This document shows, one piece after another, positions 1 through 8,365 of a stretch of 64,000 bases of DNA. The stretch is taken from NCBI GenBank assembly GCA_902362375.1, contig CABIVS010000001.1, positions 605,820 to 669,819 on the forward strand. Direction: 5' to 3'. The stretch comes from Bacteroidaceae bacterium (GTDB taxonomy: Bacteria > Bacteroidota > Bacteroidia > Bacteroidales > Bacteroidaceae). Numbering within the stretch: the stretch's first letter is position 1; every line of letters starts with the position of its first letter. The notes beneath the pieces were generated by a model that worked only from the letters and a program-made list of their open reading frames with translations, had not been told where the DNA came from and made no database searches. Both the position numbers and the translations under genes were made by a program.

Positions 1-7
1 TTTATGT

Positions 8-265
8 ATGAGTACTCACTTACGACGTTCAAAATACAAGCCACATTCGGCGTCCCTTTCAGAAGAAGAGATTGACAAGAAGCTCACTGCCTATTTTGCA
101 ACCCATCCTGTATTGACCCGTAGTAATATGCAGTCACTCTGTTGTTTTACCCAAAGCATGGCCAGCAGACAGATTCGTCGTCTAAAGGCACAGGGTAACT
201 TACAGAATATCGGCAAACCCACACAGCCTATTTATGTACCAGCTCCGGGGCATTATGAGAAATGA
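8..265 (+). CDS. small winged-helix-like protein, possibly 5'-partial
   Basis: An 85-residue basic protein that I do not recognise with certainty. Residues about 20-60 read as a small helix-turn-helix or winged-helix unit: an acidic helix (SEEEIDKKLTAYFATH), a short linker (PVLTRS), then a likely recognition helix (QSMASRQIRRLKAQGN). The tail ends in a Pro-rich strand (KPTQPIYVPAPGHY). The frame stays open to the left edge of the window, so the true start may lie outside and this may be the end of a longer protein. The stop falls inside a cluster of TATGAGAAAT motifs, which could be its own binding sites, but that is only inference. A DNA-binding role is the best reading of the fold, not a demonstrated one. 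Confidence 0.5.
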   Translation: MSTHLRRSKYKPHSASLSEEEIDKKLTAYFATHPVLTRSNMQSLCCFTQSMASRQIRRLKAQGNLQNIGKPTQPIYVPAPGHYEK

Positions 266-413
266 GTTCAACGGGTATGAGAAATAAGCCAAATTAAGGC
301 CTATTCGCGAATGAAACTATGAGAAATGCCAAATTCAAAAACATTTCTCATAGTTTATACTATTAATAATCTGACACTTAGAACATATTTATGAGAATAT
401 GAGAAATGAATAT
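252..413. repeat. cluster of TATGAGAAAT motifs with a 15-bp inverted repeat
   Basis: The decamer TATGAGAAAT occurs near 252, 277, 319 and 398 in direct orientation and once inverted near 344. The copies at 314-328 (AAACTATGAGAAATG) and 342-356 form a perfect 15-bp inverted repeat with a 13-bp spacer, so this part can fold as a hairpin. No T-run follows, so a terminator is not the obvious reading. Operator sites or the end of a mobile element are possible. Confidence 0.6.
386..407. repeat. 22-bp direct repeat, copy 1 of 2
   Basis: These 22 bp, which contain GAGAATATGAGAAAT, are identical to 7882-7903. Each copy lies 10-30 bp beyond the 3' end of a minus-strand nuclease or ATPase remnant (437-985 and 7914-8365). 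The similar position suggests a shared 3' flank or insertion junction. Confidence 0.65.
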
Positions 414-436
414 TTTATATCCATTTCGGAGGCGTG

Positions 437-985
437 TCAATTCTCCACCAACCACTTTTCTATATTTCTTGTTTCAGCACTAAAGTTCACACCAATCTTG
501 AAAAGCTTTCGTGAATCCGTTGCAAACGGACGAGCATAATGTTTATCCTCTATCTGCTGCAAAGCTTCTTCCGCCGTACCATTCAATTTAAATTCCATGA
601 TGTAGATGAATTTATCGGTCTGCAGTACCATATCCACACGGCCTTCACTCGTATGATATTCTGCTTTTACATAAAAGCCCACCAGTTTACACACGATATA
701 AAGTACATTCTGATAATGTAACTCCAGTTCGCGTGCAAGCTCATAGGGAATATCCGAAAAGAAACTTTGCAAGCGACGGAAAAAAGATTCATAATCACCG
801 GCACGCACTTCACGAACAAATTTCAGAATTTCAAAAGGAGACTCCACCTTATTGACGTTCGCATAATAAGGAAGGAGAAAACGGATAAATCCTTCCTCCA
901 CTTCACGATTAGGAAAACCTAAACGATATATTCCAAAACGCTCATCATACCCCTTAATGGTAAGGTATCCGCTCTGATAAATCAC
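437..985 (-). pseudogene. C-terminal remnant of an AAA-ATPase-like/PD-(D/E)XK nuclease protein
   Basis: The 182 residues match the C-terminal half of the Bacteroides proteins that join an AAA-ATPase-like domain to a PDDEXK_9 (DUF1703) nuclease-fold domain. The nuclease-like core is visible as EGRVDMVLQTDKFIYIMEFK, with the usual acidic and E-x-K positions, followed by the helix EEALQQIEDKHYA. Full-length relatives exceed 500 residues. Here the N-terminal ATPase half with Walker A and B is absent, and the sequence just upstream (986-1099) encodes nothing like it. The gene is therefore a 5'-deleted fragment. The catalytic core could still fold, but no promoter or convincing start is visible. 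Confidence 0.8.
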
Positions 986-1099
986 CGGGATAGAATTGGT
1001 AGATTCGGCAACTCTACTCTAACCTTACCATCAACCGCTTATGCACGTTTATTTACGCCCCAGACATTATAAGAAAGAATATTTCCTGCAGGTTCCCCG

Positions 1100-2299
1100 T
1101 CAATACAGGAAGCCGACAATCCAAATCGGCAATTTACACCTGTAAGGCGTTTCTATTCCATCAGCTAAAATATAAGAATCAGGCACATCTGCAATCTGAT
1201 CATACGTTTTACCTTCACCACCAACTTCCAAAATATATCTTCCATTGACCCTAAAATCTCCGGTTTTCTTCCCGTACTCCACTTCATTGTCACACGAAAG
1301 TTGATTGACCACAAACGTTTCACGTGCCGTTCCTATTTTCACAGGATGAGAAGCTAAAGCATATAGCAGATTAGGATTATCCAGGAAAATCTTATCCGGC
1401 TTTTGCATCTTCTTGACAGACAACAGATCCGCATATAGCAAATGGAGCAATTTCGCCTTTTCCAAGCTATTCAGATATTCGATGACAGTATTACGATGAA
1501 CACCTATAGTTGTTGACAATTTGGAAATATCCACCTCAAAAGGAACAGAAGTTGCAAGAATGCCCAACAAGGCCTTTATCTTACGCACATTACCCACATC
1601 AATTCCGCACAACTGGGGTAATTCCGTTTCTACAATAAAATTAACAACCTGTTCTATACTTGTATAATAATCTATCTGATTTTTCAAATAAAACGGATAA
1701 TATCCATATTGCAGATATTCCTTAAAAAGAGGTAAAGGGCGACACACTTTATTCACTTCCGAACAAATCTTTTCGGGCGAAGTCAAGACTTCTTCCAGCG
1801 TACATACGGGAAAGCTCATTTGTTTATAAAACAATAAAAATTCCCGGAAAGAGAGTCCCTGCATCTCATAAGGGATACAGCGTCTGGATAAGTCGGCATC
1901 AGCATTTAATATATTGAGTAAAGAGGACGCACTGAACACAACCTTCAAATCGGGATACATGTCATATACTTCTTTTATCTCCTTACTCCAAGTCGGATAT
2001 TTATGTACCTCATCCAAAAAGAGATGCTTTCCACCATTCTTTACGAATACATCCGCCAATTCCAACAAAGTATGATTAGAGAAATAAACAGAATCCAATG
2101 TACAATAGAGCACGTCCCTACTATAAACCTCATAATGCAGTTTCATATACTGTAACATTAAAGTTGTTTTCCCCACTCCTCGAGGTCCTCTAATAGCCAC
2201 CAACTGAGCATCCCAATTGATTCGATGCATCAATGTCCTTATAATTTCAGTCGATGTCAATAACAACAAACGGTCTTGTTTTGCAAAAAGAGTTTCCAT
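1100..2299 (-). CDS. AAA ATPase with C-terminal DUF4143 domain
   Basis: An intact 399-residue member of the AAA_14/DUF4143 family, which is expanded in Bacteroides and has no settled function. Walker A is GPRGVGKTT (residues 38-46) and Walker B is HLFLDEVHK (92-100). A helix-turn-helix-like stretch lies at about 256-285 (LSTTIGVHRNTVIEYL). The C-terminus has the restriction-endonuclease-like strand pattern typical of DUF4143 (GDFRVNGRYILEVGG) and ends in VGFLY. Two other family members nearby are broken (2722-3673 and 8769-8963), so this is the only working copy here. Its promoter overlaps a pair of perfect 16-bp palindromes, which suggests tight transcriptional control. Family assignment is firm; biological role is unknown. 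Confidence 0.9.
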   Translation of the reverse strand: METLFAKQDRLLLLTSTEIIRTLMHRINWDAQLVAIRGPRGVGKTTLMLQYMKLHYEVYSRDVLYCTLDSVYFSNHTLLELADVFVKNGGKHLFLDEVHKYPTWSKEIKEVYDMYPDLKVVFSASSLLNILNADADLSRRCIPYEMQGLSFREFLLFYKQMSFPVCTLEEVLTSPEKICSEVNKVCRPLPLFKEYLQYGYYPFYLKNQIDYYTSIEQVVNFIVETELPQLCGIDVGNVRKIKALLGILATSVPFEVDISKLSTTIGVHRNTVIEYLNSLEKAKLLHLLYADLLSVKKMQKPDKIFLDNPNLLYALASHPVKIGTARETFVVNQLSCDNEVEYGKKTGDFRVNGRYILEVGGEGKTYDQIADVPDSYILADGIETPYRCKLPIWIVGFLY

Positions 2300-2328
2300 A
2301 TATTCCTATATCTTAGTATTATGAGATA

Positions 2329-2336
2329 CAAAGATA
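2329..2336 (-). promoter_or_regulatory. -7 promoter element for the AAA ATPase gene
   Basis: On the minus strand this reads TATCTTTG, a perfect match to the Bacteroides -7 consensus TAnnTTTG. It lies about 30 bp upstream of the ATG at 2299. The nearest TTTG upstream lies inside the first palindrome (2344-2359), at a spacing shorter than the usual 19-21 bp. Confidence 0.65.
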
Positions 2337-2343
2337 ATCATTT

Positions 2344-2395
2344 GCTGTTTGCAAACAGCATTTTCTCACACTTTTTGCTGTTTGCAAACAGCAAA
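2344..2395. promoter_or_regulatory. two identical 16-bp palindromes, probable operator pair
   Basis: GCTGTTTGCAAACAGC occurs at 2344-2359 and again at 2377-2392, with starts 33 bp apart, about three helical turns. The second copy extends to a 22-bp perfect palindrome (2374-2395). Both lie immediately upstream of the -7 element of the ATPase gene. The arrangement is typical of cooperative binding by a dimeric regulator on one face of the helix. The binding protein is unknown. Confidence 0.75.
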
Positions 2396-2721
2396 TGAAC
2401 ACACTCTCAACAAAAGGTGTCTCAAGCCTATATCTACCATATAATGTTCCACTTGATACAATACTTACGGAGAATTCCTGAAACCTTTTGTTCCACAATG
2501 GAATGGAGACGTAAGAGTTTTACTGTCAACGATGCACTCTCAAATCGTCAAAGGGTCAAGAAAGGAAACATTTCTTATCAGAATTGGAATAACATATGCA
2601 AAAAAGAAATAGGAGCAATTATTTAACATTGAACATTTATATAAGCAGAAAAGAATTGCCAGTAAGGGATCAAGTGATTATATAAAAAGAATGATTGCAT
2701 ACAAAATGGCAGAAAGCGACC
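2396..2721. other. gene-free stretch
   Basis: Between the operator pair and the next pseudogene I see no convincing gene. A 69-codon open frame at 2417-2626 on the plus strand has no recognisable domain, no promoter and an unnatural composition. The stretch may be decayed sequence left by deletion of the 3' end of the neighbouring ATPase gene. Confidence 0.5.
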
Positions 2722-3673
2722 TCAATAGACATCTGGTGTATTGTCAGAAAGCACATAAGACAAATTCGTAATATTCAGATACACCTTGTCCACTTTGCCT
2801 AAAAGTCTGACACCTTCCGTCTCTGCCCGAAGCTGATTAATTATTCCAGCCTTTTCCAGATAACACATCAAATCAGAAACCGTATTTCTATTCATATCAA
2901 GCAAAGTCGCCAACTTGGTAAAATTTGGTTTAAACGGAACACTTTTCGCTATGATATACAACAGTCTTTTCAATTTCAACGCTGTTGCTATATTCATATT
3001 CGCAAAAGTCGGTATATCATTTTCCAAAGTCTGCTTAATGATACTTTGTAAACGAAGCAAATATCCCTTTTCCTGAAAGAAAGGGTAATAGCCATGTTGC
3101 AGATACTCCTTAAACAACAAAATAGGACGCGCCTCGGCATAAGGAAAATCTACTTTATGTTTCAGTATATCTTCTAAAGAATAAACTGGTAAATGATAAC
3201 CATACGAAATGGCAAGGTATTCACGGAAAGACAACCCCACCATACGATATTCCAGCTTTCTACGACTCAAATCAGCCTCTCCGACTTCCAAATCCAATAT
3301 AGGGGAACCAGTATACACGACTTGCAGTTTGGGAATCAGATCATATATATTCTTTATCTCCCGAGCCCAACCAGCATACTTATGTATTTCGTCAATATAG
3401 AGTTTTTTTCCTCCATGCTGATAGAAGTCCATCGCCAGATCAATCAGTTTATGTTCTGCAAAATACAAATCATCAGCTGTCACAAACAAGGTCTCGTCAA
3501 TATTATCTATGTTGCAAAAGCATAGTTGTTTTACCAACGCCGCGTGAACCTAAAATAGCAATAAACCTACTACTCCACTCTATCTCATCATGGAGATAAC
3601 GGATAAAATCAGTGGATATGTTACTAAGCAACATCCGGTATGACCTATAAAGTGTATCCATCATTTCTTGCAT
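2722..3673 (-). pseudogene. broken AAA ATPase/DUF4143 gene
   Basis: A paralogue of the intact gene at 1100-2299. Translation from the ATG at 3673 gives MQEMMDTLYRSYR and then an intact Walker A, GSRGVGKTTMLLQH. The frame then hits a stop at about 3505. The rest of the protein continues in another frame from NIDETLFV, through Walker B (KKLYIDEIHK) and the helix-turn-helix (LATLLDMNRNTVSDL). A small deletion after Walker A therefore broke the gene. The 3' end is also gone: the protein stops at SDNTPDVY, about 60 residues short of the family's usual end. The open frame at 2722-3537 begins at a TTG inside the Walker A codons and is not a real start. Confidence 0.85.
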
Positions 3674-3691
3674 TGGGGTTATACAGACAAA

Positions 3692-3765
3692 TATAGAGTA
3701 ATTTGCCGAATGAAACTAGCATTTTCTAGAAAAACTGCAGGTTTCATTCGGCAATCCACTCTATA
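3692..3765. repeat. 74-bp inverted-repeat element
   Basis: Arms at 3692-3716 and 3741-3765 are 25 bp long and pair at 22 positions. The inner 14 bp (TTGCCGAATGAAAC) and the outer 8 bp (TATAGAGT) match perfectly. The 24-bp loop carries its own 12-bp palindrome, TTTTCTAGAAAA. The element lies between the start of the broken ATPase gene and the end of the membrane protein gene. It could be a miniature mobile element, a bidirectional terminator or a regulatory cruciform; no T-run points to a terminator. Confidence 0.65.
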
Positions 3766-3895
3766 TCCACAATATTTTTTACAAAATTAAATGATAACAT
3801 CTAATGAGCTGTTCTATATAGTTCAAGAAACATAGGTTTATCATACTCGCCTACAAGAATGGTCATACGTTGTCCTTCCTTCAACAGTAACAATA

Positions 3896-6655
3896 CTAAT
3901 GTTTTTTTCGACCAATATATATACGCATCTCTCTTATTAAAATAAATTGCAAAGCTAACACCTCCAATTCTGACAATCTGCCGTTTATATATGACCAGCT
4001 TCTTTCTATTTTTTCGTTAATCATTTTATCATCATTTAAGGGTAATTCATAAATAACTACCGCATATTTTTCTCCATTTTCTAAAACAACATGAGTTTCA
4101 CGAAACCATCCTTTAGCCCCCTTATGCAACGCTTGCGATTGTTGAACCTCTTCTCGGCTTTTAACTTTCCTCCCACTATCCTCTTGCTCTTTATGGCCAA
4201 ACAAATAATCAATCAAGACACCCATGTCAGGAGTTCCACAACTAATAGAAGAAAAATAGTAATCATCATTATATTTAAAGAAATCAGTCAAGTACTCCCT
4301 ATTCAATATTGGATTTCCTAACACCTTTGTGTCCTTCAGTTCATCTTCGTGCAAATTAAAATAATAGATGAAAGACTTTTTAGGATCAACCACTATTTCT
4401 TGCTGCAGTCCCTCATTTTCTATTTTCTTTTCAGACTCTGAAAACCGAGATCCTAACCTATCAATTTTAACGCACTCTGAAGAAGGAAAATCAAAAGATA
4501 TAGAGACGAATCCTGGCTTTCTTACTTTTTCTTTTCTCTTATTCCCTATCTCACTTTTAACAGTTTCTTGTTCATGGCTATATATTTGATACACTTCATA
4601 ATAAAAAATATTTTTCTCATTCTTATGAAGAAAAAAGTGAAGAATTTTAATTTGCCCCGCTTCCGCTTCATATTTTTTAGGTTCAACATTAAAAAAGACC
4701 AATGGTACCTCTACAGCAGAATCGACAGCTTTTCGGCGGACAGCACACTTAGGCTGACCTTTAACAACATACTTATCCATTCCAACTTCTCTCTCCTGAA
4801 AAGGACTATCATCTTTTATATACATATCTTTCCCCTGAAAGGGCGATTGAGCTACAGTATTTTGCAAAACAACAACATCTCCTGTCCACTGAGGAACAAA
4901 AGGTTGCAGACTCTTTGCCCAAAAGTTCTTCCCTAATTTTATCACAAATGCAATTATAGAAAACAAATAAGATATTACAACCGCAGCAACCAGAATTGGA
5001 AGTTGGAGTATACCGAAAGAAGACGCTGACATTATTATACCAACTAACACCAAAATATTAGCAATCCCCAACGAATAGGAAGCCACCTTAGCAAAGGTAT
5101 TGAACCTACTACGTCTTTGTATACACCTCATAAAGAAACGCGCATAAATCAGCGGGGCAAACCCTATCCATTTCATACGCATCCGTTCATCATCAATACT
5201 CTTCGTTACTAACTTTTTCATTAGTTCCATATCCGGGAAAAGCCACCAATAAAATTTATAGACATTATACCAATGACAAGGAAAAGGGAAAGTAATCAGC
5301 GCTTTCATCTCCAGATATTTATCTTGCCCAGGTAACATCATCGCCTCGTCAATATTTTCAACTTCAACATCCCCACACAATCCGATCTCGCCTAGTTGAT
5401 AAGTTATTGCAAAATCATACAGCACTACTTTAAGACTTTTCTTGTCACATCCGATTTCTTCCTCCACCCCTCTTTTAGCCCAACGACTACAGTCAGGTAC
5501 TTTATTCTCCATATCCGTATATGAAAAACTTTCATCAACAGAGATGTGTATTCTCGAAGCACCGTCATCCTGCAATTTGCCCGAACGGATAGCAGCCAAC
5601 ACCATTTCTTTTCCTTTCCGGTTCTCGCCATGTACCACTAAATCAACGCCCATTGACGAAAAAAGCAAAAACAAAGCATTCATTAGAAGCGAACGTTCTC
5701 CCTTATATTTAGCCGCCCTGCGTTTCCCCAACATTCTAAAAGCTTCAACAAATACTTCTCTATTGTTTTTATACAGTTCCTTAAAAACCTTCCAAGTAAA
5801 ATGATCAGTCAGATAAGTACACAATTTTATACCATGTGCTTCTTCTTCATAGTCAAGCAACCCAACTTTATCACCAATAAAAGCCAGCTCCAAACTATAA
5901 CGTTTATCATTGACAGCCATTATCGTTTTTTTTATATTATCGTCTGAATAAACAGCTTTCATTTTTTTGAATAGTTCCTTCAAATCTTTATTTTCAGATG
6001 CAGCAATCAGATTATCATAAAATAATGATATAGCCTGAATTTTAGAATCCAAATCACGACTATTAGATTTAATCATCCCATCTTCTTCATAACACAATTC
6101 TGTGTTCCTGTTTTCAAAAGACTGCCCCCAAAAAGCGCCATCCAATAACGAAAAATAACAAAAAGATTGATATTCTGTTCTATCAAACATACCTAGGATT
6201 GATATTTTATCCTCATAGTCCGGCAACAAGATCATAAATATTTCGTTATTTTTATATTGTGTAATATTGGCAGGAACCAGAGTTTCTCCATTCTTATTTT
6301 TCCCCAGTTCCCTTTTCAAAACAAGAGTTTGCTCTTCTCTGTAACTCAAATACTCCTGTAAGCAAAATCCCAATTTTATAGTCAAAGTTCGTATAAGGCA
6401 TAACATCGCTATAAAAGAGAATACAGCCACATTTATTGCAAGAAGCCTAATTCCATCTTCACCATTAACTCCCCAGTTTATAATTTCTCTATTTAAGCCA
6501 TCCCATCCATATCCTTCAAACAAAAGCACAAGCCAATCACAAAAAGCAATTCCCTTGCCCCACAAATAATAATAAGACATTAACAAAACAAATAATAAAA
6601 GACCAAAAAGAGTCCATCCTAACAAAGCACTCAAATCTCTAAGTTTCATATCCAC
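3896..6655 (-). CDS. large unknown membrane protein, 919 residues
   Basis: I do not recognise this protein. Hydrophobic segments at about 9-33 and 71-93 form an N-terminal hairpin, and a second pair lies at about 524-543 and 550-573. A soluble region of about 430 residues lies between the pairs and a 340-residue soluble tail follows. The first loop has a compact alpha/beta look (VGLLDYEEEAHGIKLCTYL) and a basic stretch (GKRRAAKYKGERSLL), but no Walker, kinase or protease motif that I can name. The tail is rich in Lys and Glu. The ATG overlaps the end of the upstream acyltransferase pseudogene by 10 bp, which points to translational coupling in an ancestral operon. The gene is AT-rich and intact, so it may still be under selection. 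Confidence 0.75.
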   Translation of the reverse strand: MDMKLRDLSALLGWTLFGLLLFVLLMSYYYLWGKGIAFCDWLVLLFEGYGWDGLNREIINWGVNGEDGIRLLAINVAVFSFIAMLCLIRTLTIKLGFCLQEYLSYREEQTLVLKRELGKNKNGETLVPANITQYKNNEIFMILLPDYEDKISILGMFDRTEYQSFCYFSLLDGAFWGQSFENRNTELCYEEDGMIKSNSRDLDSKIQAISLFYDNLIAASENKDLKELFKKMKAVYSDDNIKKTIMAVNDKRYSLELAFIGDKVGLLDYEEEAHGIKLCTYLTDHFTWKVFKELYKNNREVFVEAFRMLGKRRAAKYKGERSLLMNALFLLFSSMGVDLVVHGENRKGKEMVLAAIRSGKLQDDGASRIHISVDESFSYTDMENKVPDCSRWAKRGVEEEIGCDKKSLKVVLYDFAITYQLGEIGLCGDVEVENIDEAMMLPGQDKYLEMKALITFPFPCHWYNVYKFYWWLFPDMELMKKLVTKSIDDERMRMKWIGFAPLIYARFFMRCIQRRSRFNTFAKVASYSLGIANILVLVGIIMSASSFGILQLPILVAAVVISYLFSIIAFVIKLGKNFWAKSLQPFVPQWTGDVVVLQNTVAQSPFQGKDMYIKDDSPFQEREVGMDKYVVKGQPKCAVRRKAVDSAVEVPLVFFNVEPKKYEAEAGQIKILHFFLHKNEKNIFYYEVYQIYSHEQETVKSEIGNKRKEKVRKPGFVSISFDFPSSECVKIDRLGSRFSESEKKIENEGLQQEIVVDPKKSFIYYFNLHEDELKDTKVLGNPILNREYLTDFFKYNDDYYFSSISCGTPDMGVLIDYLFGHKEQEDSGRKVKSREEVQQSQALHKGAKGWFRETHVVLENGEKYAVVIYELPLNDDKMINEKIERSWSYINGRLSELEVLALQFILIREMRIYIGRKKH

Positions 6656-7231
6656 ACTTTTTTAGTTATCAAATATTCTTCCTTTTCTGCTACGCTATAC
6701 ATAATAATATGCTTATCAGTTTCTCTTATCATAGTCATCTGATATCCGCTTTTATCAACCCACCCTATAATTTTTGCAGGGCATCCTACAACCAATGCAT
6801 AATCCAGCACATCATGAACAACTACTGATCCAGCCCGACCATAGCCCATTTTCCTATCGTTACACCACAAATAATTGTTGAATTAGCCCCCAATGAAGCG
6901 CCATATCCTATTTGTGTCTTATTAACATTCCAGTCTCGGCTTGTTTTCAAACTTCCATCTTTATTAATGGAACGCGGGTGTTTATCATTGGTAAAAGCAA
7001 CAGAAGGTCCATAAAAACTCCGTCACTTATAGACACTCCATGAGGAATCATTACTCCATCTTGGATTTTCACTCTGCTTCCAATAGAAACTCCCGCATCA
7101 ATAAAGATATTCTTATGGATCTTACATTCGTCACCTATCGTAACCTCCGAAGATATAATTGTATATTCCTCAATAACAGTATTTCGACCGATTTTTGCAT
7201 CAGGGGAAACTTTTGCAGTAGATTGTATCAT
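6646..7231 (-). pseudogene. hexapeptide-repeat sugar acyltransferase with two frameshifts
   Basis: Joined across frames, this encodes a left-handed beta-helix acetyltransferase of the WbbJ/WlbB/FdtC type, enzymes that N- or O-acetylate nucleotide sugars for surface glycans. The N-terminal piece (MIQSTAKVSPDAKIG to SISDGVF) is read from 7231. The middle piece (GPSVAFTNDKHPRSINKDGS to GKWAMVG) follows a one-base loss near 7010-7012. The end (AGSVVVHDVLDYALVVGCP to KIIGWVDKSGY) follows a second one-base loss near 6834-6837. Both shifts look like single-base deletions, the second in a G run. A -7-like TATCTTTA lies at 7254-7261. As written, no functional enzyme is made. It may once have served the neighbouring surface-glycan locus. 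Confidence 0.85.
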
Positions 7232-7451
7232 TGTTTATTTAAATTAATTACCTTAAAGATAAAGTATATTTTCTGAATAACAAGTGTATGGTAGAAAAAA
7301 ATGCAAAACATATATCATCTCAATAAAAAACAAATTCGTATTATTCAGCCACCTTATCTACTTGTAAGCTATCGGGAATCTGTGCAAAACCTTAGAAACT
7401 AAATAATATATCTATGAACCACATAGCAGAAAAAACAGAAATCAAATTCTG
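7232..7451. other. gene-free stretch before the transposase remnant
   Basis: About 220 AT-rich bases hold the probable minus-strand promoter of the acyltransferase and otherwise nothing I can assign. Confidence 0.4.
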
Positions 7452-7742
7452 ATGATAGCTTTTAAACAATTGGCTGCTCCAGATTCTTGGGCAAGGGTTA
7501 TCTATTTATTTGTGGATATCTTACCTATAGATGAGCTTGGGGTTTTAACATGTCAAACTTCAATCAAAGAGGAGCCTCCGTATAATCCTGCAACATTACT
7601 AAGAATGTATTTATATGGCTATAAACACTCAATAAGGTCATCAAGAAAGCTTGAACATCTAGATAACCGCATTAAAGAATTTGGGGCAGCTTTGGATAAG
7701 ACTGATAAAGAAGAAGAAAAAGAACTTTATCTTGCGATTTAG
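7452..7742 (+). mobile_element. IS1182-family transposase remnant
   Basis: The first 70 residues match the N-terminal DUF772 domain of IS1182-type transposases: PDSWARVIYLFVDILPIDEL, then EPPYNPATLLRMYLYGYKHS and IRSSRKLEH. The last 25 residues (NRIKEFGAALDKTDKEEEKE) look like the linker region that normally lies well downstream. An internal deletion has therefore fused two parts, and the catalytic DDE core is absent. The element cannot move by itself. No matching terminal inverted repeats were seen immediately around it. Confidence 0.8.
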
Positions 7743-7881
7743 ATATGCAACCCAAATACACACTTTTAAATTGATGTAAAGGAAAAGTGTGAGATTAAGA
7801 GGACCACAATTCTTCTAAAAGTAGTTTTTGCACGGGCTCCCGATCGCTTACAATTAGGTTTATCCTAATTAGGGATATTCC

Positions 7882-7903
7882 TATTTATGAGAATATGAGA
7901 AAT
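7882..7903. repeat. 22-bp direct repeat, copy 2 of 2
   Basis: Identical over 22 bp to 386-407. It lies 10 bp beyond the stop of the ATPase pseudogene at 7914-8365, just as the first copy lies beyond the nuclease remnant at 437. Confidence 0.65.
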
Positions 7904-7913
7904 AAATAATTCA

Positions 7914-8365
7914 TTAAACATACGCTACTTCCTCCGTACTAATCCGTTTACCCGATTTACGAAGATGCCGGATAATAAAATCGCTGTATTTCTCTAGTGG
8001 AACAGGCTTCAAACTCAATATGGAAGCACTGTGATAGAATGGCTTTGAAGCACTGAAGAACATATTTTGCAACATGTGTCTCTGAATACCGGCAAAGATA
8101 AAAGATGCATTAGGACAATGCTGAACATACGTACGAAGCAGAGCTTCCGTGTGAGCTTCCAGATACTTACTAATTTATTGAAACTCATCAATCACTACGA
8201 CACATCGTTTACTTGCACCATTGATATGAGAAAATATCTCGTCTAATGTCCGCCGTGGATCTTTGATATCTCCAATTCCAAATAAAATCAGGCACTCTCT
8301 TATACTCTATCGCAAAAATATTCCGGTGATACATACCCGGAAGTAATAAAAGGATTCTGATTCAT
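7914..8365 (-). pseudogene. internally deleted AAA ATPase (ATPase_2/PF01637-like)
   Basis: The gene begins normally at the ATG at 8365 with the N-terminus NPFITSGYVSPEYFCDR, which I recognise from a common Bacteroides ATPase family. A stop follows at residue 20 and about 100 residues that should contain Walker A are missing. The reading resumes with GIGDIKDPRRTLDEIF and Walker B (RCVVVIDEFQ). It then meets an in-frame TAA exactly where the family has a second Gln, and continues as ISKYLEAHTEALLRTY to STEEVAYV. The C-terminal domain is also short. At least three lesions make this a clear pseudogene. None of it appears as a long open frame, so it is easy to miss. Confidence 0.8.

Noticed and set aside
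252..413. possible CRISPR array
   Set aside because: The repeated decamer is too short, its spacing is irregular, one copy is inverted and no cas genes are near.
2417..2626. 69-codon open frame on the plus strand
   Set aside because: No domain, promoter or natural composition. It lies in decayed sequence between two ATPase genes.
3209..3400. small open frames antisense to the broken ATPase gene
   Set aside because: They mirror the ATPase reading frame and have no independent support.
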